Positions 1 through 10,171 of a DNA stretch of 64,000 nt are shown one piece after another. This DNA is from Pseudoxanthomonas sp. YR558 (GTDB lineage Bacteria; Pseudomonadota; Gammaproteobacteria; Xanthomonadales; Xanthomonadaceae), in NCBI RefSeq assembly GCF_900116385.1, contig NZ_FPCI01000001.1, positions 2,434,679 through 2,498,678 of the forward strand, read 5' to 3'. Under the pieces are notes generated by a model. The model was not told where the DNA came from. It did no database searches and saw nothing but the letters and a program-made list of their open reading frames with translations. The translations under genes and the position numbers were made by a program. Each line of letters starts with the position of its first letter. The first letter of the stretch is position 1.

Positions 1-2144
1 CACGCTTTGCCGACTATACGTTCGAGCCCTTCAGCGGGCGGATTGTCTTCGTCACGCCCGTGTCGTCGATGGACTCCGCACTGAATCCAGTGTCCGTGCG
101 CATCACCTACGAAGTGGACCAAGGAGGCGAGAGCTACTGGGTGTATGGCGTCAATGGGCAGTTCCGGCCCATCGAGCGCTTGGAGATCGGCGGTAGCTAC
201 GTCAAGGACGAGAATCCGCTCGCCCCGTTTGAGTTGGGGAGCGCGAACGCGACCTTCAGCCTCGGACAGAACACCTGGGTACGCGGTGAGTATGCGCGTA
301 CGCGCAGCCTCGCGGGATCCGTTGGTGGGAATCTGGCCGGCATCACGGCCACGCCTGGCGAAGCGCTGCAAGGCGACGCCTGGCGAGCGGAGTTCGGCCA
401 TCGCGGTGAACGCGCTAGCCTGCTCGCCTGGTTTGGCCGGAGCGACGCGGAATTCGAAAATCCTGCGTCTTCGTATCTTGGCGGGCGTCGCCAGGCCGGC
501 GTCGACGGAACATTGACATTGGTGGCGGGAGACCCCGAGCCGCGCTGGGCGCTGTACACCCAAGCCAATTACGTGGAGGACGAGCAAAGCGAGGCGGAGC
601 GTACGCAAGCTCAACTGGGCGTGCGCTTCACACCCACGCCGGCTTTCACGCTCGAAGTGGGCGCCAATCACGTCAGCGAGCATGCGGGTACAAGTGGAAG
701 CAATGGCCTGGTCGTTCCCCGGGGCCTAGGTTCTTCCTACGGAGTGGCATCCGTTTCCAGCAGTACCGCGGTCGGTCTGGGCAGTGGGCAGACGCTCTAC
801 AACACTGGAGCGGGCTACAGCAGCGGTTTTGGCAGCTGGGTAGGCAACGGACTGGCAGGCGTGCCCGTGGAGTACACGGCACTGCGGATCGCCTCGCGGT
901 ACCGCATCGGTGAGCGCTTCGACCTGACGGGGGAGGTCGAACAGGACCTCAACCATGCCGATCATCGTCGCGCGTCACTCGGCGCGGAGTGGCAGGTGCA
1001 CGACCAGACGCGTCTTTTCGGTCGCTACGAATGGAACACGGGCCTCAGCACCGTGGCCACGTCAGAAGGTGTCACCAACCCGCTGACGGGAGTAGTGACG
1101 CCGAGTCCTTACGAGACGAACGCATTCGTGTTCGGCCTGGACACGGAGTACATGGAAGGCGGCTCGTTGTTCAACGAGTACCGCATGTACGACAGCTTCG
1201 GTGCGCGCCAGATGCAGTGGGCGAGCGGCCTGCGCAACCTGTGGCACGTCACCGACAGCCTCACGTTGCAGACAGGATTCGAGCGGCTTGAGATCCTGGA
1301 CGGCGACGGCCAGAAATCGACGGCCGCTACGCTCGCCGCCGAGTGGCGGCCGTCCGAGTTGTGGCTGGTGAACGGTCGCTTGGAGTGGCGCAAGGTGGGG
1401 GTTGCTGCCTACGGCAACGACAATGGAAGTCCCATCGCGACGGACGCGAGCTACGACAGTTGGATGTCCACGGTGACGGTCGCGCGCAAGATCGATCGCG
1501 ACTGGACACTGCTCGTCCGCAATTACTACCTGCGCAACGAGTACCGGGACGAGCGCGACCCCAGCTACGAGGACAGGTTCCAGCTCGGTTTCGCCTACCG
1601 CGATACCGACACCAACCGGATCAACGTGCTGGGCAAGTACGAATTCTGGACGCGCAGGGATAACAGCCTGTTGGCGTCGGGCCTGCCCGAGGATGATCTG
1701 CTGCCTCGCGCGAACGGCTACGACAAGCATGTCGTCAGTCTGCACGCGGATTGGCACCCGAACCGGGTGTGGTGGCTCACGGGCCGGCTGGCTGGAAAAC
1801 GGCAGACCGATATCTATGCCGACGAAAAGAGTCGTTACACCGCCTACCTGGCGGGCGGCCGCGTGACCTATGGACTGAGCGAGCGCTGGGATGTCAGCGC
1901 AATGGCCTACCGGATGTGGAGTCCGGGTGGGGGCGCGCAGTACGCGCTTGGTGCGGAAGTCGGCTACCTGCTGACGTCGAACCTGTGGCTTTCGGCGGGC
2001 TTCAACGAGCGCGGATTCCGCGACGACGACATGACCGGTGCCGAGTACACCAACCAGGGCGCATTCCTGAGATTGCGATTCAAGTTCGATGAAGACCTGT
2101 TCCGCGGCAACGACCCCGCCACCAATCGCGCGCTGCCGCGCTGA
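1..2144 (+). CDS. Outer-membrane beta-barrel protein, C-terminal part (5' end outside window)
   Basis: The reading frame is open from the first complete codon at position 3, so the start lies upstream and this is the C-terminal ~713 residues. The product is rich in alternating aromatic/polar stretches (for example WVYGVNGQFRPIERLEIGGS, then many strands such as LRLRFKFDEDLF at the very end), which is the look of a large outer-membrane barrel. It resembles the barrel regions of giant SdrD_B/DUF11-type surface proteins seen next to OmpA-domain genes in Proteobacteria. The OmpA-like gene follows after 10 bases and the DUF11 repeat protein after that, so the three are probably one operon. Exact function unknown; a TonB-dependent receptor is unlikely because no plug or TonB box is visible in this part. 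Confidence 0.7.
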   Translation, partial: RFADYTFEPFSGRIVFVTPVSSMDSALNPVSVRITYEVDQGGESYWVYGVNGQFRPIERLEIGGSYVKDENPLAPFELGSANATFSLGQNTWVRGEYARTRSLAGSVGGNLAGITATPGEALQGDAWRAEFGHRGERASLLAWFGRSDAEFENPASSYLGGRRQAGVDGTLTLVAGDPEPRWALYTQANYVEDEQSEAERTQAQLGVRFTPTPAFTLEVGANHVSEHAGTSGSNGLVVPRGLGSSYGVASVSSSTAVGLGSGQTLYNTGAGYSSGFGSWVGNGLAGVPVEYTALRIASRYRIGERFDLTGEVEQDLNHADHRRASLGAEWQVHDQTRLFGRYEWNTGLSTVATSEGVTNPLTGVVTPSPYETNAFVFGLDTEYMEGGSLFNEYRMYDSFGARQMQWASGLRNLWHVTDSLTLQTGFERLEILDGDGQKSTAATLAAEWRPSELWLVNGRLEWRKVGVAAYGNDNGSPIATDASYDSWMSTVTVARKIDRDWTLLVRNYYLRNEYRDERDPSYEDRFQLGFAYRDTDTNRINVLGKYEFWTRRDNSLLASGLPEDDLLPRANGYDKHVVSLHADWHPNRVWWLTGRLAGKRQTDIYADEKSRYTAYLAGGRVTYGLSERWDVSAMAYRMWSPGGGAQYALGAEVGYLLTSNLWLSAGFNERGFRDDDMTGAEYTNQGAFLRLRFKFDEDLFRGNDPATNRALPR

Positions 2145-2154
2145 GGAGACCACC

Positions 2155-3195
2155 ATGTCCAATACCCCGTATGCAAAGCGCGCCACTCTGATCACCGTCA
2201 GCCTGCTGACGGCAGCCATCATTGGCCTGATCGCCTTCCGCCAGGCATCCGCGCAGGAGCCCATGCTGGCTCCGGCAGGGGCACGCATCGCGGATGCCCC
2301 CATCCATGCGGATCACGACACGTATACCGCCACGCAAGCGCGCATCAAGGCGTTGAACGACAAGGGCATCCGCGTCGACAACTACCATCTGGCCAAAGCG
2401 CAATGCTGGCTCGATACGAGCTTCCACGAATACACCCGCAATGATCGAGGCGGTTACCCGCAGGCAGCTCTGGACCAGTCCGCCGCGCTGATCAGCGCAC
2501 TGGAGCGCGGCCAGGATCCGGGATGGGAAACACCTCTCGTCAACGGTGCGCAAAAGCTGCGCCCGGACCTATGGGCCAAGTATGACCAGTTGAAGAAGAT
2601 GGACGGCTTCACTTGCGCCGCACAGGCCACCGCCTGCGCGGAAGTGGAATTGGTACATGCCGGCAACGAGATACATGATGGCGGTTGGCGGCACGCGAAA
2701 CCCTATATCCAGATCGCGGAAGACCTCACGGCCAAGGCAGAGCACCGTGAAGCCGAATGCAGGCAGCCGGAGCAGGCTCCCACGCCGCAGACCGAGCAGT
2801 TCGATCTATCGGCCGATGCCTTGTTCAAGTTCGATCGCGGCGACCTGGCGGGCATGTTGCCGGAAGGCAAGCTCAAGCTCGATGAGCTTGTCGCGCACCT
2901 GTCTGCCGTCTATACGCAAGTGGACCGGATTCGTCTGGTGGGCCACACCGATCGCTTGGGCAGCGAGGCGTACAACCAACCGCTCTCCGAACGCCGCGCA
3001 TGGACCGTCAAACAGTATCTGCAAGAGCGTGGCGTCTCTGCGCCCGTGCAAGCGGAAGGCCGTGGCGAAAGCCAGCCGACCGGCGCCACGTCGCAGTGCC
3101 GGGGCGAACGCGCCGATCACGCACTGACGCAGTGCCTGCAACCTGATCGCCGCGTCAGCGTCGAGATCGTCGGCATCCGCCGCCCGGCACAGTGA
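2155..3195 (+). CDS. OmpA-family peptidoglycan-binding protein
   Basis: A 346-residue protein with an N-terminal hydrophobic signal segment (about residues 10-32) and a C-terminal OmpA/MotB domain from about residue 225 to the end. The diagnostic block is ALFKFDRGDL, then VGHTDRLGSEAYNQPLSERRA and the terminal DRRVSVEIVG; these bind peptidoglycan diaminopimelate in the family. The middle (about 60-215) has several cysteines and no family I recognise. The ATG at 2155 was chosen because GAGGAG overlaps the upstream stop and lies at normal distance; an in-frame earlier start would run into the preceding gene. It probably anchors the neighbouring giant surface proteins to the cell wall. Confidence 0.85.
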   Translation: MSNTPYAKRATLITVSLLTAAIIGLIAFRQASAQEPMLAPAGARIADAPIHADHDTYTATQARIKALNDKGIRVDNYHLAKAQCWLDTSFHEYTRNDRGGYPQAALDQSAALISALERGQDPGWETPLVNGAQKLRPDLWAKYDQLKKMDGFTCAAQATACAEVELVHAGNEIHDGGWRHAKPYIQIAEDLTAKAEHREAECRQPEQAPTPQTEQFDLSADALFKFDRGDLAGMLPEGKLKLDELVAHLSAVYTQVDRIRLVGHTDRLGSEAYNQPLSERRAWTVKQYLQERGVSAPVQAEGRGESQPTGATSQCRGERADHALTQCLQPDRRVSVEIVGIRRPAQ

Positions 3196-3280
3196 GTCCA
3201 GCCGATCGCGCCTCCGCGGCACGATCGGTCTGGGTCGCAACGCGCACGCATCTGAAAGAACACGCACAGAGACACACTTC

Positions 3281-6200
3281 ATGCACGCAATCTGCAAATT
3301 CTTCGGTCGCGGTTCCTCCGGCCGCATGTCCCGTGGAGCGCCGCCTACGTGGGCATGCGCAGCAACGGGGCGCTGGCGCGTGCCGTTGCTGGCGCTGCTC
3401 CTGGTGCTCGCGCCCGGCGCGCACGCGGCGGTGACCAGTGCCATCGTCGGTACCGGAACCACGCAGGCGCCGACCGGCTCCACGCCGCTCTGCTCGCTGG
3501 ATCCGGCCGCGGCCGACCTGAATGTGTGCACCAACGACACGATGATCTACAACATCGAGTACTCCACCAATGGTGGTGATTCGGCGCTGACCATCGTGTC
3601 TACTTTGCCAACCTGCACGGCGGCCACGCCGGGTTGCCCCGCCAACGGAATCATGGCGGTCTGGGAATCCGTGCCGCCCCAATGCGCCATGCCGGGCAGC
3701 AGCATCAGCCCCAACGGTCTGACCTTGACCTGCGTGCGTACCGGTCCGATCAATGCGGGTACGGCACGCATCCTGCCCATCGTGCGCATTCTCGGCACGA
3801 CACCCAATGGCGCAAGCATCCCTACGCCCATCACCACGGTGACAACCCCGGAAACTGCTGTTCCGGTACCGGCGGTCCCTACGTCAGGTCCCGTGACAGT
3901 TCGCGCGCAGCCGGCTTTCGACCTCTACAAAGGTCGTGGACGGATGACGTACAGCAAGGGTCCGGATGGCGTGACGGATGGCTGGATCCTGCCTTTTGAC
4001 GCCGGCATCCTGGTGCCCAGTGGAGCGCGCGGCATCGAGAACCTGGACGCGAACGGCATCAGCTGGGACGACGTGCTGGCCAATCTCACCGTCACCGGCA
4101 CCAATGCCAACGGCATTGCCGGCGCTCCGGCCGTTCAGGCGGCGCTGCGGGCGAGCGCCGTGCTGTACCCGGTCAATACTTCGTCGGGTCTGAACGCTTG
4201 CTGGGACAACGGCATTGAGGCCAGCACACTGCGAGACGGCGCCATGCCGGGCGGTCGTGGAGGACCCTCGATCAATCGACTGCAGACGAGCGGAACATGC
4301 GCCGTCTCGCAATCCGGCGGCGCGGGCGGCGCATTGAGTGCGCGTATCGCGGGCGCACTCTGGACCAATACCGTCTATCCACCTCGATCCGTCGACAACG
4401 TCCCGCTGCCGGCGGGCACCAATTTCGTGGCCGCCAAGCAGATCGGTATCTGGTTCCCGGCCACGGTGTTCAGCGCCAACTTATCGGACAACGCGACCAT
4501 CAACATTAGCAACACCTATACCAACGTGCAGGGCACCAGCATCAGCGGCCAGCCGGTGGTTCAGCCGAATGTCGCCAACGACACGACAGTCGTCCCTTAC
4601 ACGTACCTTGCAGGTTCCGCAGGCGTCATCAAATTCTGGGTCAGCTACAACACGGCCAATAACCTGCGCGTCAGTGGAAACCATACGCAGGATGGCGTGG
4701 TAGTGGACGGCATGCCCGTCTTCGCGCGCTCGCATATGTCCAACAGCGGATCGGCGCCCTTAATCGGCTCGGTGATCTGCGAAAAGATCGACAACAGCAA
4801 GTATCACGTGTTCGAGAACGGCACCGTAGCCGCCGACGGAGGCCATCTGCTGGCCGCCGGCGAGTACGTCATCGAGTACGGCACGGGCGGCATCAATGGC
4901 GTAGGCGAAGGCTGGGCCAATAATACGGACTATGCCTTGGGGACATGCGCCGACGATCAATCGCCGGCCTGGTATGCCAACCGTTCGGCGGTGCCGGGCG
5001 GCGACGTCGCGATCACCAAGGTGCGTTTGCGCGCCCTGATCCCCCAACAGCCGAGCGACAACTGGATATTGCTGCAAGGCGTCCGCATGACGGCCACCTC
5101 GCCGGTGAATGCCATGGGGGTTGCGGCGGGCTACCAATGGCCGATCGGAACCCGCGTCAACAACTGGAATGCCTACACGTTCGATGGCGGCTATGCCAGC
5201 GTGAGCTCGCGCATCGTGACCGATTCGACCGGTCATAACTGGTTGACCGGTGGTCCAAGCGGTTACACCGGAGAGGGCAAGACCGCATATCAGCAGGGCG
5301 ACACGGTCACCCTGGTCGGCGCGCGCGCGGAGGTGACCAAGGAAACGGTGGTTCCCGACAACGCTGCGACCCAGGCGGTGGGCGGGCAGCCGATCACCTA
5401 TGTCCTCAATCCGATTCTGTCGGCAGCGATTGCGACGCCTCAGACGTCCACCATGACGGTGAAGGACGTGCTGCCGCCTGGCCTGAGCTACGTGACCGGT
5501 TCGGCATCGCTCACGCCGGTCGTCCAGAACAATACGCCGTCCACTGGCTACACGACGCTTACGTGGACGCTGAACAACGTGGCCGTCGGACAGCCCATCA
5601 CGCCCATCACCTTCCAGGCGATGGTTGACGTGACCTTGGCCAACGGCACCTACATTCCCAACTTCACCGTGGTCAGTTCGCCACTGGACACGCGTACCTG
5701 CCAGGCTTCCGGAGGGGCTTACGACGGTATTCTCGATACCGGCTACACGGTCGACGGCAGCAACGGAAACGTGACGGGCAACCTGTGCGTGCATGCCGCG
5801 CGCAAGGACCTGCGTGTGTCCAATCCCGGTGGCTTCCAGGTCAACAAGACCGCCATCGCGCCGCAGATCGAGCCCGGCCAACTGGCGCGCTATCAGCTCA
5901 GCTGGATCAGCGCCGGCAACGACCTCAACAGCTCCGACCTCATCGACGTGCTGCCCTACAGCGGCGATGCGCGCGGCAGTACGTTCAGCGGAACCGCGCG
6001 GTTGGCAGGAGCCTTGGGGCCGGTCGCGAATGACGGAACTCCGGCGTCGATCATCTATTACACCAGCGCCAGTCCTGCCAGCATCAGCCAGGATCCGAAC
6101 GATCCGAGCAATGCGCTGTCGGGCGGCTCCACGGTCTGGTGCACCGCCGCGCAGATCGGCAGTGCTGGGTGCCCCGCGGGCTACGCGCAGGTCACGGCGA

Positions 6201-9200
6201 TCCGCGTGGCGAGCAGCGGGCTCCAGCCGGACAACACCCAGCGGACGCTGACGGTTCCGCTGGCGACCATCGGCAATGTCGGCGGCAATCTCTATCGCAA
6301 CGCGTTCACTATCCGTGGCGTTGCAGGAGGCGTGCCCCTCACGGCGGCCGTCACCTCGCCGATCGCGCAGGTCCAAGTGGTTACGGGAAGCCTGAGCGGT
6401 ACCGTGTTCGAGGACCTGGATGACGATGGGCTGCAGGACGCGGGCGAAGACGGTATCCCGGGTGTGGATGTCACCCTCGACGGATGCTCGTCCGGTGCGG
6501 ACGGCGTGCTGCAGACAACAACGCTTGCGGGCACCGGGTCGCCTGTGTGCGCGGGCGATGACCAGCCTGTTACGGTCACGGTGCAGACGCTGGCCGATGG
6601 TACGTACAGTTTCAGTGGTCTGGTCAGCGGACGCTATCGCATCACGGAAGCGCAGCCCATCGACTACGCCGATGGCGAACGCGCGGTGGGCACGCTCGGC
6701 GGAACGGCGAACGCGCGCGGCACCATTCCGAGTGTCGTGACCGACATCGTAGTGCCGGCCGGCGCGACGGGTACGGATTACGATTTCGGCGAAATCCTGT
6801 CGCCTCCGGCCGCGCTCCCCCTGCTGACCTTGATGAAGCAGGTCACCAACGATCATGGCGGCACGGCAACGGCGTCGCAGTTCACTCTGACGGCGAACGG
6901 TCCCACGACCATCAGTGGCGTCACGGGCGACGCGGCCATCACGGGTGCAGCGGTGCTGGCGGGCACCTACGCGCTGGCAGAAACCAACCTGCCGGGCTAC
7001 GCCGCGGGCACTTACAGCTGCACGCTCAACGGTGGCGCTGCGGTGAGTAGCAACAGTCTGGTGCTGCAGGACGGCGACATTGCCGTCTGCACCGTGATCA
7101 ATGATGACCAGCCCGCAACCCTCACGCTGGTGAAGCGCGTCATCAACGATAACGGTGGTGTCGCCGCCACAGGCGACTTCATGCTGACCGCCAATGGGCC
7201 CACCCCGCTTTCAGGCGTAACGGGATCGACCCAGGTCACCTCGGCCACGGTCGCCGCGGGCGCGTATGCCTTGGGCGAAACCAATCTGCCTGGCTACACG
7301 GCGAGCGCCTACAGCTGTGTCGTCAACGGCGGGGCCGCAGTGTCGGGGAACGGAATCTCGCTGGCGAACGGTGACGTGGCCGTGTGCACGATCACCAACG
7401 ACGACCAGGGCGCCACGCTGACCCTCGTCAAGACCGTCACCAATGACAATGGGGGTGCCGCACAGCCGGCAGATTTCTTGTTGACGGCAAGCGGCCCGTC
7501 ATCGATCTCCGGCGCCGTGGGAAGCCCGGGCGTCACATCGGCCATTGTGCAACCGGGCGTCTATGCGCTGGCCGAGCAGAACCTGCCCGGGTATGCCGCG
7601 ACGCCATACAGCTGTGTGGTGAACGGGGCTGCGCCGGTGATCGGCAACACGGTGACGCTCCAGGCAGGCGATGCAGCGGTCTGCACTATTCATAACGACG
7701 ACCAGGTACAGCGCGCACCGGCTGCACAGTTGACCCTGGTCAAGCGCGTCAACAACGATGATGGCGGCACCGCGGTGCCCACCGACTTCATCCTGACTGC
7801 GACCGGTCCCTCTCAGGTCGCAGGCGCCACGGGGGCGGCCGCCGTGACGGCGGCGAGCGTATCGCCTGGGCAGTACGAGCTCTCGGAAATCAATCTTCCG
7901 GGTTACGGCGCAGGCCTGTACGCCTGCGTGGTGAACGGAGTAACGCTGGCACCGTCGAACACGGTGACCCTCGCCGACTTCGATGTCGCCACGTGCACCA
8001 TCACCAATGATGATCAGGGCGCCTTGCTGACCCTGGTAAAGGAAGTGGTCAACGACAATGGCGGCACGGCGGCACCGTCCGACTTCACCTTGATGGCAAC
8101 CGGCCCCGAAACGGTCTCGGGTGTGACCGGCGAAGCCGGCATTACGGCAGTCGCAGTGCCGGCCGGGAGCTACGTATTGTCGGAAGTCAATCTTCCGGGC
8201 TATGTGGCAAGCGACTTCAGCTGCGTGGTCAATGGGACTGCGGCTGTTGCGGGCAACACGCTGGCACTTTCCAATGGCGACACGGCGACCTGCATCGTGA
8301 TCAACGATGACCAGGGCGCGACGCTGACACTGGTCAAGCAGGTCATCAATGATGACGGCGGCACGGCGGTCGCGACCGACTTCGTGCTGACCGCGTCGGG
8401 ACCGGCGAACCTACTCGGCAGCACGGGCGACGCAGCCATCACGGGCGTGCAGCTGTCCGCCGGAACGTACGTACTCGGCGAACGCGGGTTGCCGGGTTAT
8501 GCCGCGGCGGGCTGGACGTGCACCGCCGGCACTGTGGCGGGCGACCAGTTGACGTTGGCCAATGGTGACAATGCGGTGTGCACACTGGTGAACAACGACG
8601 AACCTGCCGTGCTGGAGATGACCAAGGACCTCGTCGGTACCGTGGTCCCGGTGGCAGGCTCGGCGGATCGCTTCGTGGTCCGTTATGCCATCACCGTCCG
8701 CCACGTATCCGGCAGCGCGGGTACCTATACCCTCACGGATACGCCGTTGTTCGACAGTGACGCCCGCATCCAGTCGGCGCGCTATGTACGCGGCACCGAA
8801 TCCGGGCAGGCGCTGCAGCCGGTCGCCGGGCCGTGGACCCTGGCCAGCGAACGCGTGCTGGCCATCGGTGCCAGTGAGACCTACCAGGTCGAAGTACACG
8901 TGCAGGTGGCCGCGGGCAGCGACACCACCAATGATCGGTGTGGCGCAGGTGCGGGCCACGGCCTGTTCAACCGCGCGGTACTGACGGCAGGCGCGACGAC
9001 ACTCGAGGATGATGCATGTGCGGACACCCCCGTGCCCAACACCTCCGCCCAGTTGACTGTGCAGAAGCTGGGTTCCGTGCGCCAGGCAGAATTGGGCGAT
9101 GTGGTCAGCTACACACTCCGCATCCGCAATACCGGCAATGGCATCGCCGTGCGTCCGGTGATCGTGGATCGCCTGCCCGCGGGTTTCCGACTGGCCGACG

Positions 9201-9958
9201 CGCAAGTACGCGCCCGGGGTGCGACGCTGGTATCGCTGGAAGGTGCCCCCGGTCCCGTGCTGCTAATGACGCTGGACCGCATCGATCCGGGCGCCGAGGT
9301 GATCCTCGCCTACCGGGTGCGGATCGGCGTGGGCGCGCTGGAGGGTGATGGCATCAACCGTGCTCATGCGGAATGCCGGCCGTTCATCTCGTCGACGTCG
9401 ACCCAGACCTGCTCCAATGAAGATCAATGGGAGGTGGATGTGACCGCCGGCGTGTTCTCGGACGAAGGCGGCATCCTTGGCCAGATATTCGTCGACTGCA
9501 ATCTCAATGCAGTGAAGGACAGGGAGGAAATCGGGATTCCTGGCGTACGGCTCTACCTCGAGGACGGCACGTACCTGGTGAGCGACGTGGAAGGCAAGTA
9601 CAGCTACTGGGGCTTGCGTCCCACCACGCACGTACTCAAAGTGGATGCCCGCACGCTCCCCACGCGTAGCCGGTTGGTCACCAGCAGCCCGCAGAATGCC
9701 GGCGATGCGCAGAGCCTCTTCATCGATCTGAAGAAGGGCGAGCTGCACCGCGCCGATTTCATCGAAGGCTCGTGCAATAACGAGGTTATAGAACAGGTCA
9801 AGGCCCGCCGCGCGCAGGGAGAGATCCGTTCGGTGCAGACCGAGACGGGTCAGCCTGGATTGAAGCTGGAATCGAAGCCGCATCCGCAGGGCAATCCACC
9901 GCAGCAAGGCACGGATGCAGCAAACCAGCCCATCGAACGCGTGCGCCATCAGCCTTGA
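3281..9958 (+). CDS. Giant secreted surface protein with DUF11, SdrD_B and Ig/Cna-type repeats
   Basis: A 2225-residue protein with a signal peptide whose hydrophobic core and AHA cleavage site end near residue 50. Order of domains: a long unique N-terminal region (about 50-680), DUF11-like segments (about 685-800 and 855-950), an SdrD_B-type domain around 1038-1175 (VFEDLDDDGLQDAGEDGIPG), six tandem ~99-residue repeats (about 1181-1777), further DUF11-like modules (LTVQKLGSVRQAELGD at about 1925), and a second SdrD_B-like domain (IFVDCNLNAVKDREEIGIPG, about 2065). The tail is hydrophilic. No sortase or autotransporter signal is visible, so retention at the surface probably depends on the adjacent barrel and OmpA proteins. 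Likely an adhesin or matrix/surface-layer component; this is inference. Confidence 0.8.
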   Translation: MHAICKFFGRGSSGRMSRGAPPTWACAATGRWRVPLLALLLVLAPGAHAAVTSAIVGTGTTQAPTGSTPLCSLDPAAADLNVCTNDTMIYNIEYSTNGGDSALTIVSTLPTCTAATPGCPANGIMAVWESVPPQCAMPGSSISPNGLTLTCVRTGPINAGTARILPIVRILGTTPNGASIPTPITTVTTPETAVPVPAVPTSGPVTVRAQPAFDLYKGRGRMTYSKGPDGVTDGWILPFDAGILVPSGARGIENLDANGISWDDVLANLTVTGTNANGIAGAPAVQAALRASAVLYPVNTSSGLNACWDNGIEASTLRDGAMPGGRGGPSINRLQTSGTCAVSQSGGAGGALSARIAGALWTNTVYPPRSVDNVPLPAGTNFVAAKQIGIWFPATVFSANLSDNATINISNTYTNVQGTSISGQPVVQPNVANDTTVVPYTYLAGSAGVIKFWVSYNTANNLRVSGNHTQDGVVVDGMPVFARSHMSNSGSAPLIGSVICEKIDNSKYHVFENGTVAADGGHLLAAGEYVIEYGTGGINGVGEGWANNTDYALGTCADDQSPAWYANRSAVPGGDVAITKVRLRALIPQQPSDNWILLQGVRMTATSPVNAMGVAAGYQWPIGTRVNNWNAYTFDGGYASVSSRIVTDSTGHNWLTGGPSGYTGEGKTAYQQGDTVTLVGARAEVTKETVVPDNAATQAVGGQPITYVLNPILSAAIATPQTSTMTVKDVLPPGLSYVTGSASLTPVVQNNTPSTGYTTLTWTLNNVAVGQPITPITFQAMVDVTLANGTYIPNFTVVSSPLDTRTCQASGGAYDGILDTGYTVDGSNGNVTGNLCVHAARKDLRVSNPGGFQVNKTAIAPQIEPGQLARYQLSWISAGNDLNSSDLIDVLPYSGDARGSTFSGTARLAGALGPVANDGTPASIIYYTSASPASISQDPNDPSNALSGGSTVWCTAAQIGSAGCPAGYAQVTAIRVASSGLQPDNTQRTLTVPLATIGNVGGNLYRNAFTIRGVAGGVPLTAAVTSPIAQVQVVTGSLSGTVFEDLDDDGLQDAGEDGIPGVDVTLDGCSSGADGVLQTTTLAGTGSPVCAGDDQPVTVTVQTLADGTYSFSGLVSGRYRITEAQPIDYADGERAVGTLGGTANARGTIPSVVTDIVVPAGATGTDYDFGEILSPPAALPLLTLMKQVTNDHGGTATASQFTLTANGPTTISGVTGDAAITGAAVLAGTYALAETNLPGYAAGTYSCTLNGGAAVSSNSLVLQDGDIAVCTVINDDQPATLTLVKRVINDNGGVAATGDFMLTANGPTPLSGVTGSTQVTSATVAAGAYALGETNLPGYTASAYSCVVNGGAAVSGNGISLANGDVAVCTITNDDQGATLTLVKTVTNDNGGAAQPADFLLTASGPSSISGAVGSPGVTSAIVQPGVYALAEQNLPGYAATPYSCVVNGAAPVIGNTVTLQAGDAAVCTIHNDDQVQRAPAAQLTLVKRVNNDDGGTAVPTDFILTATGPSQVAGATGAAAVTAASVSPGQYELSEINLPGYGAGLYACVVNGVTLAPSNTVTLADFDVATCTITNDDQGALLTLVKEVVNDNGGTAAPSDFTLMATGPETVSGVTGEAGITAVAVPAGSYVLSEVNLPGYVASDFSCVVNGTAAVAGNTLALSNGDTATCIVINDDQGATLTLVKQVINDDGGTAVATDFVLTASGPANLLGSTGDAAITGVQLSAGTYVLGERGLPGYAAAGWTCTAGTVAGDQLTLANGDNAVCTLVNNDEPAVLEMTKDLVGTVVPVAGSADRFVVRYAITVRHVSGSAGTYTLTDTPLFDSDARIQSARYVRGTESGQALQPVAGPWTLASERVLAIGASETYQVEVHVQVAAGSDTTNDRCGAGAGHGLFNRAVLTAGATTLEDDACADTPVPNTSAQLTVQKLGSVRQAELGDVVSYTLRIRNTGNGIAVRPVIVDRLPAGFRLADAQVRARGATLVSLEGAPGPVLLMTLDRIDPGAEVILAYRVRIGVGALEGDGINRAHAECRPFISSTSTQTCSNEDQWEVDVTAGVFSDEGGILGQIFVDCNLNAVKDREEIGIPGVRLYLEDGTYLVSDVEGKYSYWGLRPTTHVLKVDARTLPTRSRLVTSSPQNAGDAQSLFIDLKKGELHRADFIEGSCNNEVIEQVKARRAQGEIRSVQTETGQPGLKLESKPHPQGNPPQQGTDAANQPIERVRHQP
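6821..8611 (+). repeat. Six tandem ~297-bp repeats inside the giant surface gene
   Basis: Each unit begins with a variant of LTLVKxVxNDxGG, contains LPGYxA and a C..NG motif, and ends with CTxxNDDQ. Equivalent codons fall at 6824, 7121, 7418, 7730, 8027 and 8324, so four of the five intervals are exactly 297 bases (99 codons) and one is 312 because of a longer linker. Paired cysteines per unit suggest an intradomain disulfide. The fold is probably prealbumin/SpaA-like. Confidence 0.9.
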
Positions 9959-9970
9959 ATCGACGAGCCC

Positions 9971-9990
9971 GCCACCCCTGATGGGGTGGC
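9971..9990. terminator. Bidirectional hairpin between convergent genes
   Basis: GCCACCCC-TGAT-GGGGTGGC is a perfect 8-bp stem with a 4-base loop, placed between the stop of the giant surface gene and the stop of the convergent small gene. There is no clear U-tract on either side, so termination efficiency is uncertain. Confidence 0.5.
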
Positions 9991-9997
9991 GGTATCC

Positions 9998-10171
9998 TTA
10001 GGCCTCGCCGTGGTGCCTGGCCTTCCAGTCCGCCAACTGCTGCCGATAGTGCTGCAACTGCTCCGCATAGAGGTCATGCACGCAAATAGGGCAACCGCTG
10101 TTGCAGCAATCGCTGGGTAGCGGCGGTTCGGGTTCGACCGGGCGCGGGTCGTTATCGGGGACGATGTGCAT
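9998..10171 (-). CDS. Small Cys-rich oxidoreductase-like domain protein
   Basis: A 57-residue protein carrying the motif CCNSGCPICVHDLYAEQL preceded by PPLPSD. This matches the short 'oxidoreductase-like, N-terminal' family (PF09791) found as stand-alone small proteins in Proteobacteria. Four clustered cysteines suggest metal or redox binding, but no activity is established. The ATG overlaps the stop of the upstream gene (TGATG at 10169-10173), so the two are translationally coupled. A longer in-frame start exists but would lie inside the neighbour. Confidence 0.75.
   Translation of the reverse strand: MHIVPDNDPRPVEPEPPLPSDCCNSGCPICVHDLYAEQLQHYRQQLADWKARHHGEA

Noticed and set aside
4760-6856. 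A 698-residue antisense frame opposite the giant surface gene
   Set aside because: Composition (Arg/His-rich) is typical of spurious antisense ORFs; the plus-strand frame has signal peptide and domains.
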